In this document: in pieces, positions 25,181 to 34,056 of the stretch | Layout: every line of letters begins with the position of its first letter | Position numbering within the stretch: position 1 is the stretch's first letter | Assembly (NCBI RefSeq): GCF_046097095.1 | Contig: NZ_CP175698.1 | Coordinates: 310,001-374,000, forward strand | Direction: 5' to 3' | From: Natrinema sp046097095 | Lineage (GTDB): Archaea; Halobacteriota; Halobacteria; Halobacteriales; Natrialbaceae | DNA length: 64,000 bases | Translations under genes and position numbers: made by a program | Notes under the pieces: generated by a model | What the model was told of the DNA's origin: nothing | The model's database searches: none | Seen by the model: the letters and a program-made list of their open reading frames with translations, nothing else

Positions 25181-26230
25181 CTACCACGTTCCGTGGAACG
25201 TGTCGAACGAGAGACTGTCGAGCGGTTCGTCGCCGACGGCGATCCGGTACTCGCCGGGCGTGAGCATTGGCTTGTGGAACTGCGGCCCGTCGTCGGTCGT
25301 GATCCGCGGACAGCCGGTGTTGACGAACGCGTCCATATCGAAGTTCCGCAGACGGTCCGGCGTCACCTCGTCCATCGTGATGAGATAGGCATCGTCGTTA
25401 TCGTCGAGGATCTTCTGGGCAGTCTCCCAGCGCCCCTGTCCGATCTTGGTACAGAAGATGACGCCCCACTTCTCGGCGTCCATCGCGCGGTGGATCGCAC
25501 CGTAGCGCTGCTTCATGAACTTCTCCGTGTCCGCGACGGTGACGACGTTGTTGACCGGGTCCGCGATGACGACGTGTTTGTCGGGGTGTTCCATCGCCAG
25601 CCCGAGCGGGTGGAACTTCCCACCGCCGACGTAGAGCACCTGCTCTGCGGGCACGTCTGCGCTCGCGTAGTTGCAGCCGAGGACCTGTCCCTCGTGAGTC
25701 AGCCGGTCGTCGCCGCGGCGGCTATGGACCTCGTATCCTCGCTCCTCTAGGTACTCGGTCATCTCCTCGTAGCGATTCATGTGTTGGGCCGTCGTGACGA
25801 GGCCGACACCCTCGGTCTCCTCGGGCGGCTCGAGGGTCTCGAGGGCTTCCTCCATGATTGGCGTGACTTCGACGTTCGAGAACAGCGGGACGTAGATCAC
25901 CTTGTCCGTGTCCTTCATCGGCGAATGGCCGAAGTGGACGAACACGTCGGTGCGTTTCATCAGGTACGTATCGAGGTCGCAGGCTCCATAGCAGGGTTGG
26001 CCCGACAGCATGAACGTCACGTCATCGTCGGCCAACTCCCGCAGGTCGTCGGCGACGGACGGACCGCGTCGCTTCAACCCCTCGGGAAACTGCAGTCCGA
26101 CCTTCGTCGCGTCACGTTCTTCGATCGCCTCGACGATCTGCTCGAGTTCGTAATCCCATTCGCGATCGTGTTTGAGACGCATTCCGGTGTTCCTAAGGTC
26201 GCCCTCGCTGTACTCCGGCTCCTGGCTCAT
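25181..26230 (-). CDS. dph2: Diphthamide biosynthesis enzyme Dph2
   Basis: 349 residues, the usual size of archaeal Dph2. This enzyme uses a non-classical radical SAM chemistry on a [4Fe-4S] cluster to transfer the aminocarboxypropyl group from SAM to the diphthamide histidine of elongation factor 2. Cluster-ligand cysteines are visible as Cys80/Cys84 (GQPCYGACDLD; the second is the more likely ligand), Cys186 (VLGCNYAS) and Cys307 (NTGCPRI), in three related domains. Other typical motifs are LQFPEGLKRRGP and ADPVNN. The ATG at 26230 is used. Confidence 0.93.
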   Translation of the reverse strand: MSQEPEYSEGDLRNTGMRLKHDREWDYELEQIVEAIEERDATKVGLQFPEGLKRRGPSVADDLRELADDDVTFMLSGQPCYGACDLDTYLMKRTDVFVHFGHSPMKDTDKVIYVPLFSNVEVTPIMEEALETLEPPEETEGVGLVTTAQHMNRYEEMTEYLEERGYEVHSRRGDDRLTHEGQVLGCNYASADVPAEQVLYVGGGKFHPLGLAMEHPDKHVVIADPVNNVVTVADTEKFMKQRYGAIHRAMDAEKWGVIFCTKIGQGRWETAQKILDDNDDAYLITMDEVTPDRLRNFDMDAFVNTGCPRITTDDGPQFHKPMLTPGEYRIAVGDEPLDSLSFDTFHGTW

Positions 26231-26282
26231 TAGCCTCTGTTACGGCCACGCACGTATAACGGCGGCGCTTCTCGAACCGTCG

Positions 26283-26885
26283 TCAAGAGAACCGTTCGAC
26301 CTGCTGTGTCCCGGTGCCGGCGGCGAAGTTACACGCGGTAAATGCCGCCCGAAAGTCATCGCCGTCGAACGTCGCCACCACCTCGTCTAGCTCGTCGAAC
26401 AGCTCCGCGAGTCGCCGCTGTACGGCCGCGTACTCCTCGTCGGAATCGTTCGCGTGCGCGTGTGACTCGAGTTCGCCGCGTTTGGCGGCCAACGTAGCGC
26501 ATTCGTCCATCAGCGCATCGTATCGGACTCGTCGCGCTAGCCGATCGACCGTCTCGCGGAGGTCGTTCTCGTTGACGGGTTTGACGAGACGGTCGCCGGG
26601 GATGTCTGTTCCGTGCCGGCTCTCGAACTCCTGGTCGGCGCTCCTGAGTACCGCGGTCGCGTGCGGCCGCGCGAGACGATCAATTTCGGTGGCGACCACG
26701 GTTCCCGACTCCGTCCGGAGATCGCTATCGACCAGCACCACGTCGGCGTCGTCGAGCCGTTCGAGGGCCTCGTCGCCGTCTGTCGTCGTCTGTACGCGAT
26801 AGCGCTCGGTGAGCGAGGAGCAGCACTCGGTTACCGCGTCAGGGTCGGTGGTTGCGACGAGAACGACGGTCGTGTTACCAGCCAT
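26283..26885 (-). CDS. Response regulator with HalX domain, degenerate acidic pocket
   Basis: 200 residues. A receiver domain (1-118) is followed by a HalX helix pair (about 125-185, VRYDALMDECATLAAKRGELESH ... RLAELFDELDEVVATF). The phosphorylatable Asp is Asp53 (VVLVDSDLR) and the conserved Lys is Lys102 (RLVKPV). The usual acidic pair near the first strand is replaced by Ala11-Thr12 (VVLVATTDPD), so phosphorylation may be weak or unusual. I start at the ATG at 26885, which removes six residues from the longest frame. A partner histidine kinase is not adjacent. Confidence 0.82.
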   Translation of the reverse strand: MAGNTTVVLVATTDPDAVTECCSSLTERYRVQTTTDGDEALERLDDADVVLVDSDLRTESGTVVATEIDRLARPHATAVLRSADQEFESRHGTDIPGDRLVKPVNENDLRETVDRLARRVRYDALMDECATLAAKRGELESHAHANDSDEEYAAVQRRLAELFDELDEVVATFDGDDFRAAFTACNFAAGTGTQQVERFS

Positions 26886-27132
26886 AATTCGTGATGGTAT
26901 CACGTATCGATTCGATCGACATCAAATTATGGAATACTTCAGTTTCGTTCACACGTTTGACCGAGTCCGTCACGAGGGGGTTCGCCTATCGCGTCGACAG
27001 GTTCCATCGCAGTAGCGCACACATTTCGGTACGACGGAGCAGTTCAAACCGAGTAGGAGCGGACGACGTAGGACGGGGACGGTTCTTTTTCCGTCCCAAC
27101 AGTCATAGTACTGGAGCCTAAACGGGGTGTCA

Positions 27133-28053
27133 ATGGTAGCGGAACAGGCCGCAGACGGCTATCTCTTCGACCTCTATCGTCGATACATCGGTGAACCGGA
27201 GGACCGAACCGACGTCTACGTCGGGTTCGGGCTGTTCCTCGGCGGAATCGGGTTGGCGATCGTCGGACTCCTGTTGTTCCTGTGGGGCAACACGTTCGAC
27301 GCTCGATCTCCCGGATACTTCGCGTGGGTCGGTCCCGCGTATGCACTCGAGATGATCGCGCTTCCCGTCGTGATGCTTGGGATCGTCACGCTCCTCCCGT
27401 CGGAACGGCGGATGATGTACGCGTCGGTCGGCGGCGTCGCGGTCACAGTCGCCGCAGTCGCCGGGTTCCTCTTCGTCTATCCCGATCACTGGAACGGGTA
27501 CGGTAACGATTACACCGTCCAGGTGGTCGCGGTGTACGCCGTCGGGCTCGCCGGTATCACCGCCTCGACCGGTGCAGCACTGATCGCCCACTATCTCGAT
27601 ATGGCACAGCAGGCCGACGCGGTCGCGACCGGCGACGAGACCGACGATGAACCCGAACTCACCGACGAGGACGTCCAGCGAGACATCGACGAGGCAATGG
27701 AGGACGTCGAACTCTCCTGGGGAGGTGTCCAAAAGACCGAACACAAACGACTGAATTTCTCCCAAGACGACTTCGACGACGTCAGCGTCGACACCGACGT
27801 CGGCACGACCACGACGCGGTCGACGGGCGTCGACTCGCAGGTCGCCGGTCTCAAGGGCTTAAAAGGCGGTGAAACGAAGACAACCACCTCGAGCGCGACC
27901 GTCGACAACCAAACGGCGAAACTGAAGGAACTCCGCGAACAGCAGCGCGCGGAGGATTCGGCAACGGCCGACGACGAGGGCGTCGCCGCGACGGTGACGA
28001 ATCCGCTGTCGAGTTTGCTTAAACGCGTTCGAAACGTTCTGAGCCGGAATTAA
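27133..28053 (+). CDS. DUF7139 domain-containing membrane protein (next to salactin)
   Basis: 306 residues (an in-frame GTG at 27127 would add two). Four transmembrane helices are visible at about residues 29-53, 65-90, 96-122 and 134-162. They precede a soluble tail of about 145 residues with a helical stretch (LTDEDVQRDIDEAMEDVELSWG), a Thr-rich linker and a basic C-terminus (SLLKRVRNVLSRN). I recall the name DUF7139. The gene ends 96 bases before the salactin gene on the same strand, so the two may be functionally linked, for example as membrane attachment for salactin filaments (inference). Confidence 0.75.
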   Translation: MVAEQAADGYLFDLYRRYIGEPEDRTDVYVGFGLFLGGIGLAIVGLLLFLWGNTFDARSPGYFAWVGPAYALEMIALPVVMLGIVTLLPSERRMMYASVGGVAVTVAAVAGFLFVYPDHWNGYGNDYTVQVVAVYAVGLAGITASTGAALIAHYLDMAQQADAVATGDETDDEPELTDEDVQRDIDEAMEDVELSWGGVQKTEHKRLNFSQDDFDDVSVDTDVGTTTTRSTGVDSQVAGLKGLKGGETKTTTSSATVDNQTAKLKELREQQRAEDSATADDEGVAATVTNPLSSLLKRVRNVLSRN

Positions 28054-28118
28054 ACGTCGGTTGACGGTTGAAATACGAATTGCTTTCCCTGGTTTGAGAG
28101 AGTAATCAACGCACATAG

Positions 28119-28126
28119 ATTTATAA
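28119..28126 (+). promoter_or_regulatory. TATA element of the salactin gene
   Basis: ATTTATAA has its centre 27 bases before the ATG at 28150. This gives salactin its own leaderless promoter apart from the DUF7139 gene. Confidence 0.6.
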
Positions 28127-28149
28127 TCCGTCGGTGGCCTTGGCCACAC

Positions 28150-29181
28150 ATGGCCAAAGGCCTAGACGTTGGAACGATGAACATCCTGTCAGCACAGCAG
28201 GATGGGAACGACACGGTTTTCGTGCAACAGCGCAACTCCTTCGTAGAGATCGAATACTCGGACATGGCCGAGCAGATGCTCTCGCGAAGCGAAGTTCTCC
28301 ATATTCGCAAAGACGACAAGGTCTACGTCGTCGGCGACGACGCGTTGAACTTCGCGAACATCTTCAACAAGGAGACACGGCGGCCGATGAAACACGGGAT
28401 CCTCTCGAACGACGAGCAGAGCGCGATCCCGATGATGAAGCTCATCATCGAGCAGGTCGTCGGCGAGCCCGCCTATCCCGACGAGAAACTGTACTTCTCA
28501 TCCCCCGCGGACCCGATCGACTCGGATCTCTCGACGCTGTACCACCAAAAGACGATCGAGTCCTTCCTCGACGACATGGGGTATGACTCCGAACCGATCA
28601 ACGAGGGGATGTCCGTCATCTACTCCGAGCTCGCGGACAACAACTTCACCGGCCTTGGCATCTCCTTCGGTGCCGGGATGACGAACGTCTGCCTGTCTTA
28701 CTACGCGGTGCCCGTCATGAAGTTCTCCGTCGCCCGCGGTGGCGACTGGGTCGACGAACAGGCCGCCCGCGCGACCGGGACGCCCGTCGACAAGGTCACC
28801 TCCATCAAGGAGGACGACTTCGAACTCGACTTCACGACCGACGTCGGCGGCGTCGAGGGTGCGCTCTCGATCTACTACGAGAATCTGCTCGATTACGTCA
28901 TCGAGAACATCGTCAAAGAGGTCGACGATGAAGACGTCGAAGAGGGACTCGACGTCCCAGTCGTCGTCACCGGTGGTACCTCGAGTCCGAGCGGCTTCGA
29001 GGCGCTGTTCCGCGACCATTTGGAGGAAGCGAACATTCCGTTCTCGATCAGCGGCGTCACGCACGCGAACGAACCGCTGTATAGCGTCGCACGCGGTGGG
29101 CTCGTGGCGGCCCGCTCCGACGAGGACGTCGATCACGATCAGGACGACGACGAAGCAGAAGCGGCGGCCGCAAGCGAGTAA
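28150..29181 (+). CDS. Salactin, haloarchaeal actin-like cytoskeletal ATPase
   Basis: 343 residues of actin/ParM/Hsp70 fold. Phosphate-1 motif near the start (KGLDVGTMNI, Asp6), phosphate-2 motif in the middle (LGISFGAGMTNVCLSYY) and adenosine motif near the end (VVVTGGTSSPSGFEAL). An Asp/Glu/Ala tail closes the protein (DEDVDHDQDDDEAEAAAASE). From memory it closely resembles the Halobacterium salinarum actin homologue named salactin, reported as dynamically unstable and important for cell division under low phosphate. A TATA box 27 bases upstream supports the ATG. Confidence 0.9.
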   Translation: MAKGLDVGTMNILSAQQDGNDTVFVQQRNSFVEIEYSDMAEQMLSRSEVLHIRKDDKVYVVGDDALNFANIFNKETRRPMKHGILSNDEQSAIPMMKLIIEQVVGEPAYPDEKLYFSSPADPIDSDLSTLYHQKTIESFLDDMGYDSEPINEGMSVIYSELADNNFTGLGISFGAGMTNVCLSYYAVPVMKFSVARGGDWVDEQAARATGTPVDKVTSIKEDDFELDFTTDVGGVEGALSIYYENLLDYVIENIVKEVDDEDVEEGLDVPVVVTGGTSSPSGFEALFRDHLEEANIPFSISGVTHANEPLYSVARGGLVAARSDEDVDHDQDDDEAEAAAASE

Positions 29182-29248
29182 TCGAGCGGCGCTGCGGAGT
29201 CGATTTTTCGGTCGACCCACCTGAGCACCGAAAGCGGCGGCTCGGGAG

Positions 29249-29431
29249 TCAGCGGTCGGCCGACTGCTCGTAAAACCGATTGAACGCGTCTCGCCAGGAC
29301 TCGACGTCCTCCCCGGTCGGCTGGTGTTCGACGGGGATATCGGCGAACCCACAGCGCGAGCACGTGACCGTCGACACGTCACCGAGCGAGAGTTCCTCGA
29401 CCGCCCCCCCACACCGTGGACACTCGTCCAT
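29249..29431 (-). CDS. Small zinc-ribbon protein
   Basis: 60 residues. Two CxxC knuckles (MDECPRCGGAVEEL and VTCSRCGFADIP) form a single zinc ribbon, followed by a short helix ending FNRFYEQSADR. Such proteins are common in haloarchaea and are often transcribed from their own promoters. A TTAAC-type TATA candidate lies near 29456. Role unknown. Confidence 0.75.
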   Translation of the reverse strand: MDECPRCGGAVEELSLGDVSTVTCSRCGFADIPVEHQPTGEDVESWRDAFNRFYEQSADR

Positions 29432-29634
29432 ACCTGTAACTTCGCCGGGGTGTCCTTAACTCTATTCGAACGTGTCGACTCGAGAGTACGTTTGCCGTCC
29501 GAAAACGAACGTGTGCTGACGAACACGTTTACGGGTCCTCCGTCCGAGTGACATCGTCTCGGCCGATTGTATTACTACTGCGAATTCGACAACCTTTTTG
29601 TATGCAAGCCATGTATTGGCCGACAGTGAGTACG

Positions 29635-30021
29635 ATGTCGTCTCCCGAGTCCGCGATCCAGCGCTGTCAGCCGGCCGACGCAACGCCTGTCTGTCTCGAG
29701 GCGGCCGCACTCGAGTCGACCGCTCCCGGGTATCTCCGCGAACTCAAAGCGGAGCTAACTGCAGAAGAGCTCGTTCCAGCCGAGTTGACCGTCAACGCCT
29801 GCTTCGACGACGACTGTTCGCTCGCGACACAGGAAGAGGTTGACCGGATCCGAGGGTACGTCCGCGCCGCCGCTTTCCTCGGCGTCGGAACCGTGACCGT
29901 CACCGTCGACGACGTCGCAGATCCCGAACCGGTTCGGCCCGCGCTGTCGGCCTGCGCCGAGCGCGCGGACCGCGAGGGGCTCGCGTTCGACCTCGAGGGC
30001 CCGATCGACGTCGACGGCTGA
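29635..30021 (+). CDS. Conserved haloarchaeal protein upstream of METTL5
   Basis: 128 residues starting at the ATG at 29635. It looks alpha/beta: CLEAAALESTAPGYLRELKAELTAEELVPAELTVNACFDDDCSLATQEEVDRI, then FLGVGTVTVTVDDVADP. There are three cysteines (CFDDDC and one before). The stop is one base before the METTL5 gene start, so the two are in one operon. I do not recognise a named family. Confidence 0.72.
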   Translation: MSSPESAIQRCQPADATPVCLEAAALESTAPGYLRELKAELTAEELVPAELTVNACFDDDCSLATQEEVDRIRGYVRAAAFLGVGTVTVTVDDVADPEPVRPALSACAERADREGLAFDLEGPIDVDG

Positions 30022-30022
30022 G

Positions 30023-30670
30023 ATGGCCGGTCTCTCGCGTCGAACACTCGCGCGTCGACTCGAGTCACTCGACGATTTTGCGAAACCGGCCGCGGAACTC
30101 GAGCAGTATCTAACGCCACCGGAGCTGGCCGCTCACCTCTGTCATTTAGCGCGGCTGCAGGGCGATCTCGAGAGGCAGGTCATCGATCTCGGGACGGGAA
30201 CCGGCATGCTGGCGATCGGGGCGTCGCTGTCCGGTGCCGAACGCGTAGCGGGAATCGACGTCGACGATGGGGCGCTCGCGGTGGCTCGGCGCAACGAACG
30301 GACGGCGGTCGCTGCAGACGATTGCGAGCACGCCCTCGAGTGGCTTCGAGGCGATGTCACACGACATCCGTTTTCGCGCACCGACGCGACCGTCCTTTCG
30401 AATCCGCCGTTTGGCGCACAGCGCGGGAACCGCCACGCCGACCGCCGGTTTCTCGAGACGGCGAGCGAGATCGCCGCCGTCTCCTATACGATCCACAACG
30501 AGGGCAGTCAGGAGTTCGTCGAGTCGTTCGCGTCGGACGCGGGCGGCGACGTCACCCACGCGTTCCGCGCCGAGTTTCCGCTCCCGAACCGGTTCGATTT
30601 CCACACCGAGGCACAAGCGACGCTCGCGGCCGAAGCTTTCCGAATCGAGTGGAGCGGCCGGCCGCCGTAA
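30023..30670 (+). CDS. METTL5-family RNA N6-adenine methyltransferase
   Basis: 215 residues. The SAM-binding motif I is VIDLGTGTGMLAIGA (about 53-67), the acidic motif II follows (GIDVDDGAL) and the catalytic motif IV is NPPF (127-130), followed by GAQRGNRHADRRFL. METTL5 proteins methylate the small-subunit rRNA with Trm112 as a partner in eukaryotes; the archaeal equivalents are less studied. It is one base downstream of the conserved protein at 29635. Confidence 0.87.
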   Translation: MAGLSRRTLARRLESLDDFAKPAAELEQYLTPPELAAHLCHLARLQGDLERQVIDLGTGTGMLAIGASLSGAERVAGIDVDDGALAVARRNERTAVAADDCEHALEWLRGDVTRHPFSRTDATVLSNPPFGAQRGNRHADRRFLETASEIAAVSYTIHNEGSQEFVESFASDAGGDVTHAFRAEFPLPNRFDFHTEAQATLAAEAFRIEWSGRPP

Positions 30671-30767
30671 CGAAGCGAGACGGTCGTCGGCCGTACGCGA
30701 CCCCTCAAGCGGGTTAGGGTGTAACTCGGGTCGCCACGCTCGTCCAGCCGACGGTGAAAACGGGAGG

Positions 30768-32618
30768 TCAGTAGCCGTCGTACGTCTCCTTGCTCGCGAT
30801 CGCGACCCGCGTCCCGTCGGCGGCCGCGTAGATCGTCCCATTTCGGCGTTCGAAGACGAGCCCTCCGGCCGCCGTCGTTTCGTTTTCGGCCGGGATGGGT
30901 GCAGTCGCGACAGTGTCGGTCCCGCCCGCGGTCACGTCGAGGACGAAGTCGCCTTCCTCGGAACGGATCGTCACGTTTCGCCCGGCGATCCGCATCTCGG
31001 CCGGCGACGCGTTAGATTCGTACGCGAGTTCGCGGTCCGCGCCGTCCTCCCAGAGCCAGACCTGATAGACGGTATCATTGCCGACTGGCGTCCAGCCAGT
31101 GCGCTCGACGTGGACCGCTTCCCGCCAGCCGGGACCGCCGACGTAGACCGTCTCCTCGCCCGTGAACGCGAGGCGCTGGGCACTGACCGCCTCGATCCAG
31201 ATTTCGCGCTCCTCGTTGGCGACGATCACCCCGCTTGACTCGAGGCCGGCGTCGCTCTCGATGGCTTCGATGCCGATGCCGGTGACGAATTGATTCGGGA
31301 CGCCCTCGACGTATTCGACGGTGTAGTCCTCGATCTCGACGGCGGCCTCGGTCGATGCGGTCGCGTCGTCGACGACGAGGAAGTTCGTGGGAACGGCTAG
31401 GCCGGCGAGGAGTGCGAGGATCCCGACGACCGCCAGGAACGCGGTTCCTCGGCGGGTCAACGTTGATGTCAGCGTCGACTCACGAGCGCGTCGCTGTGCT
31501 CCCTCGGCGATTTCGCGAATACGACCGAGCCGAGTCGCAACGGCGGTGCCGTCGTCTTCGCCCCTGGTGCTCGCTAACTCGAGCGCCCGGTCGGGCGACG
31601 GCCGATTTCCGCCGTCGGGCTCCGCCTCCGTCGTTCGAATCGATTCGGGGAGTCGTCGTTTCAGCCGCCGGGGAACGAGCGGCTTCTCGGAGGCGGTCAT
31701 CGAGAGCGTGACAACGAGGGCGAGCACCGAGACGATAGCGATGCCGGGGCCCTGAAACAGGATATACGAGTTGTCGGCCCCGTACCAGTAGATCGCCCAG
31801 AGTTCCTTCGAGAATCCGAACAGGAGAACGGCCAGCCAGAGCCAAAACGGATTCGGGCGCGCGTTCCGCCGCTCGAGGAGGACGATTCCGAGGACGAAAC
31901 CGAGAAAGAGCCCGAGGGCGTGCCCCTGGATCGCGATGCCGGCCCAGGAGGGCGCTGACGGCGGACTCGGTTGTGCGACGTAGATGCGAATCGGAGCCTG
32001 CAGTGCGTAATAGAGCCGCAAGACGACGCTCTGGACGCCGAGCACCCCGATGATCGTGACGATCGGGTAGTGGACGAGGGCGAAGCCGGCGAGGGCGAAG
32101 ACGACGCCGGAGAAGCCGATTACGGGGCCGAGTGCGAACGCGCTCGTCACCAGACCGACGACGATGACGGCCAGCGGAAAGGACACGAACGCCCGGACTC
32201 GCGGATCGGTTCGCCACGAATCTGTGCGCTGAGAGCCGCGTTCGTCGGGATAGTGGCCCCAGGCGTACTCGGCCAGCGGTGCGACGACGATCGTTCCGGC
32301 GAGGTTACCGATGAGATGACCGGGTCCAGCATGGGAAAACGCCGCCGTTATCATCCCGAGCGGGTAGAAATATGACCACGAGCGGAAGGGAATCGTCACC
32401 GGGTCGTCGAAGGCCGTGAACCCGCTCTGAACGAACAGATAGACACAGAGGACGAACGCAATCACGACGAGCGACCCCCACGGGACGCCGTAGACGAACC
32501 GCTCTCGGAGTACTTCGCGCCAGCGCCGATTCGACCGGTGAAGCAGACTGACGATCGCGATCGATCCCACCAACGTCGCGGCGACGACGACCGTCAGCAG
32601 GCCCGCGAAGACGCGCAT
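30768..32618 (-). CDS. Rhomboid-family intramembrane serine protease with extra C-terminal exoplasmic domain
   Basis: 616 residues. The rhomboid core covers about 45-300, with GHLIGN (100-105), the catalytic Ser170 in GFSG and the catalytic His233 in QGHALGLFLG. A soluble basic/acidic linker (about 310-390) leads to another transmembrane helix (391-410). After it comes a beta-rich domain of about 200 residues (to the C-terminus) with repeated Tyr/Gly strands such as GEETVYVGGPGW. Start ATG at 32618; an earlier in-frame start at 32660 is less likely. The C-terminal domain could recruit substrates. Confidence 0.85.
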   Translation of the reverse strand: MRVFAGLLTVVVAATLVGSIAIVSLLHRSNRRWREVLRERFVYGVPWGSLVVIAFVLCVYLFVQSGFTAFDDPVTIPFRSWSYFYPLGMITAAFSHAGPGHLIGNLAGTIVVAPLAEYAWGHYPDERGSQRTDSWRTDPRVRAFVSFPLAVIVVGLVTSAFALGPVIGFSGVVFALAGFALVHYPIVTIIGVLGVQSVVLRLYYALQAPIRIYVAQPSPPSAPSWAGIAIQGHALGLFLGFVLGIVLLERRNARPNPFWLWLAVLLFGFSKELWAIYWYGADNSYILFQGPGIAIVSVLALVVTLSMTASEKPLVPRRLKRRLPESIRTTEAEPDGGNRPSPDRALELASTRGEDDGTAVATRLGRIREIAEGAQRRARESTLTSTLTRRGTAFLAVVGILALLAGLAVPTNFLVVDDATASTEAAVEIEDYTVEYVEGVPNQFVTGIGIEAIESDAGLESSGVIVANEEREIWIEAVSAQRLAFTGEETVYVGGPGWREAVHVERTGWTPVGNDTVYQVWLWEDGADRELAYESNASPAEMRIAGRNVTIRSEEGDFVLDVTAGGTDTVATAPIPAENETTAAGGLVFERRNGTIYAAADGTRVAIASKETYDGY

Positions 32619-32762
32619 GTCCCGTGGTTCGAACGGGGCCGTATAGTGGTTTGCCTTCACTCGGCGCTGCTCGAGTCACGAGGGCGCGGGGCGGCCGCGG
32701 TTCGACGGGTGGCGAGCGCCGGCTTCGAAAGGTACAAGCGGTCGACGAACGGAGACGACGGT

Positions 32763-33044
32763 ATGGAACTGCGGGTCACCGAGAGCACCGAGACCGAACT
32801 CTCCATCGAAATCGCCGGCGAGGACCACACGTTCATGAACGTGCTCAAGGGCGCGCTGCTCGAGCACGACGACGTCAGCGCGGCTACCTACGACGTCAAT
32901 CCCGAACAGTCGGGCGGCCAGACCGAGCCCATCCTGACGATCAAGACCGAGGGCGCGGATCCACTCGAGGCGCTCGAGGGAGCCGCGGTCGACGTCCGCG
33001 AGAAGGCGTACGATTTCCAGGACGCGTTCGAAGCGGCCGCGTAA
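32763..33044 (+). CDS. rpoL: DNA-directed RNA polymerase subunit L (Rpo11)
   Basis: 93 residues. It has the typical opening MELRVTESTETELSIEIAGEDHTFMNVLKGALLEHDDV and the TYDVNPEQSGG segment of archaeal Rpo11/RpoL, which pairs with subunit D in assembly of RNA polymerase. Length matches the family. It is divergent from the rhomboid gene. The ATG at 32763 fits; the open frame upstream has no similarity. Confidence 0.95.
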   Translation: MELRVTESTETELSIEIAGEDHTFMNVLKGALLEHDDVSAATYDVNPEQSGGQTEPILTIKTEGADPLEALEGAAVDVREKAYDFQDAFEAAA

Positions 33045-33113
33045 CTGCGCCCGACCCGCGGAGCGATCGCCCCTTCTCTTTCCGCCTGGCGTTCGCGACC
33101 GTGTGAGTGACGC

Positions 33114-33954
33114 CTAACACGCTGCGTAGAACACATAGACCGTGCCGTCGACGACGTGGAGGTCCAATCCCTCGATGTCGTACTCCGAGCCGGTGTCGAC
33201 ACCGCGGCTCTGCAGGCGGTCGGCGACGCCGTCGGCGAGCGCCGCTTCGTCATCGTAGTTCGACAGCGAGAGCGTCGATGGAATTCGGCCCTCCTGGAGC
33301 GTCCCGTGACACTCGAGTCCGAAGTCGTTCAGCGAGACCGCCTCGACGTTCGCGTCGTCGTACTCGATCGCCAGATACGCGCGGTTGTAGTACTCCGCGT
33401 ATGCCGCGAGACTGGGATCGTTACTCCGCGAATGTCGGCGATCGCGCTCGAGACGGTCGTGGACCAACTCCTCGGTCGCCTCGAGATCGATTCCGGCCGC
33501 TTCGGTCCCCGTACCGGGCGCATCTGGTGGTGCGGGCGATGTCGACTCCGATCTGGACAGGGTCGGGACGGAGACGACTCCCGTCGCCACCAACGCGATG
33601 ACGAGGGCGACGCCCGGCGACGACCGGTAGATATGGTTTGGCGACCTCGAACCAGCTCGGCGTGTCTAGGTCGCGGTCGACGTCTTCGTACGTTCGCTCG
33701 GTCTTCTCGAGCAGCGGGCTCCCACAGCGAGAACACGGCGGCGAGTTACGGACGTGCTCGCGGCCGCAATCCGGACAGGCCCAGACGATGTCCGATCCGG
33801 CGTTGCCGGGGTCAGGGTCTGCCGACTCGCGCTCGCCTTCTTCCCTCTCGTCCACTCGAACGATCGCCTCCTCGAAGGCGTTGTGCCCGCAGGAATCGCA
33901 GGGCGGATCGTTTTCTTCGTGTGGTTTCCCACACCACGTACACCTCCACTTCAC
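33114..33954 (-). pseudogene. Frameshifted zinc-ribbon / membrane / CAP-like protein
   Basis: The first part (33954 downward) encodes two zinc ribbons (CTWCGKPH ... CDSCG and CPDCGREH ... CSRCG) and reaches KPYLPVVAG, after which the frame turns Arg-rich and stops at 33421. The adjacent frame resumes at once with a hydrophobic helix, VALVIALVATGVVSV, and a C-terminal domain ending VDGTVYVFYAAC that is reminiscent of a degenerate CAP/SCP domain. One extra base in a GC run near 33610-33618 (total length 841 = 3 x 280 + 1) explains this. It may be a real disruption or a sequencing error. Confidence 0.75.
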
Positions 33955-34056
33955 TGAACGAACGGCTCGTCCACACGCAAATAAACATATCGGGTGAGCG
34001 AAGAAAGCCGCTCGACGGACGGTTACGGGAGACGAAGCGAGAGCACGCCCACAGCG

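Noticed and set aside
24902..25750. Long plus-strand frame overlapping dph2
   Set aside because: Most of it lies opposite the conserved Dph2 reading frame, and its product has no family similarity.
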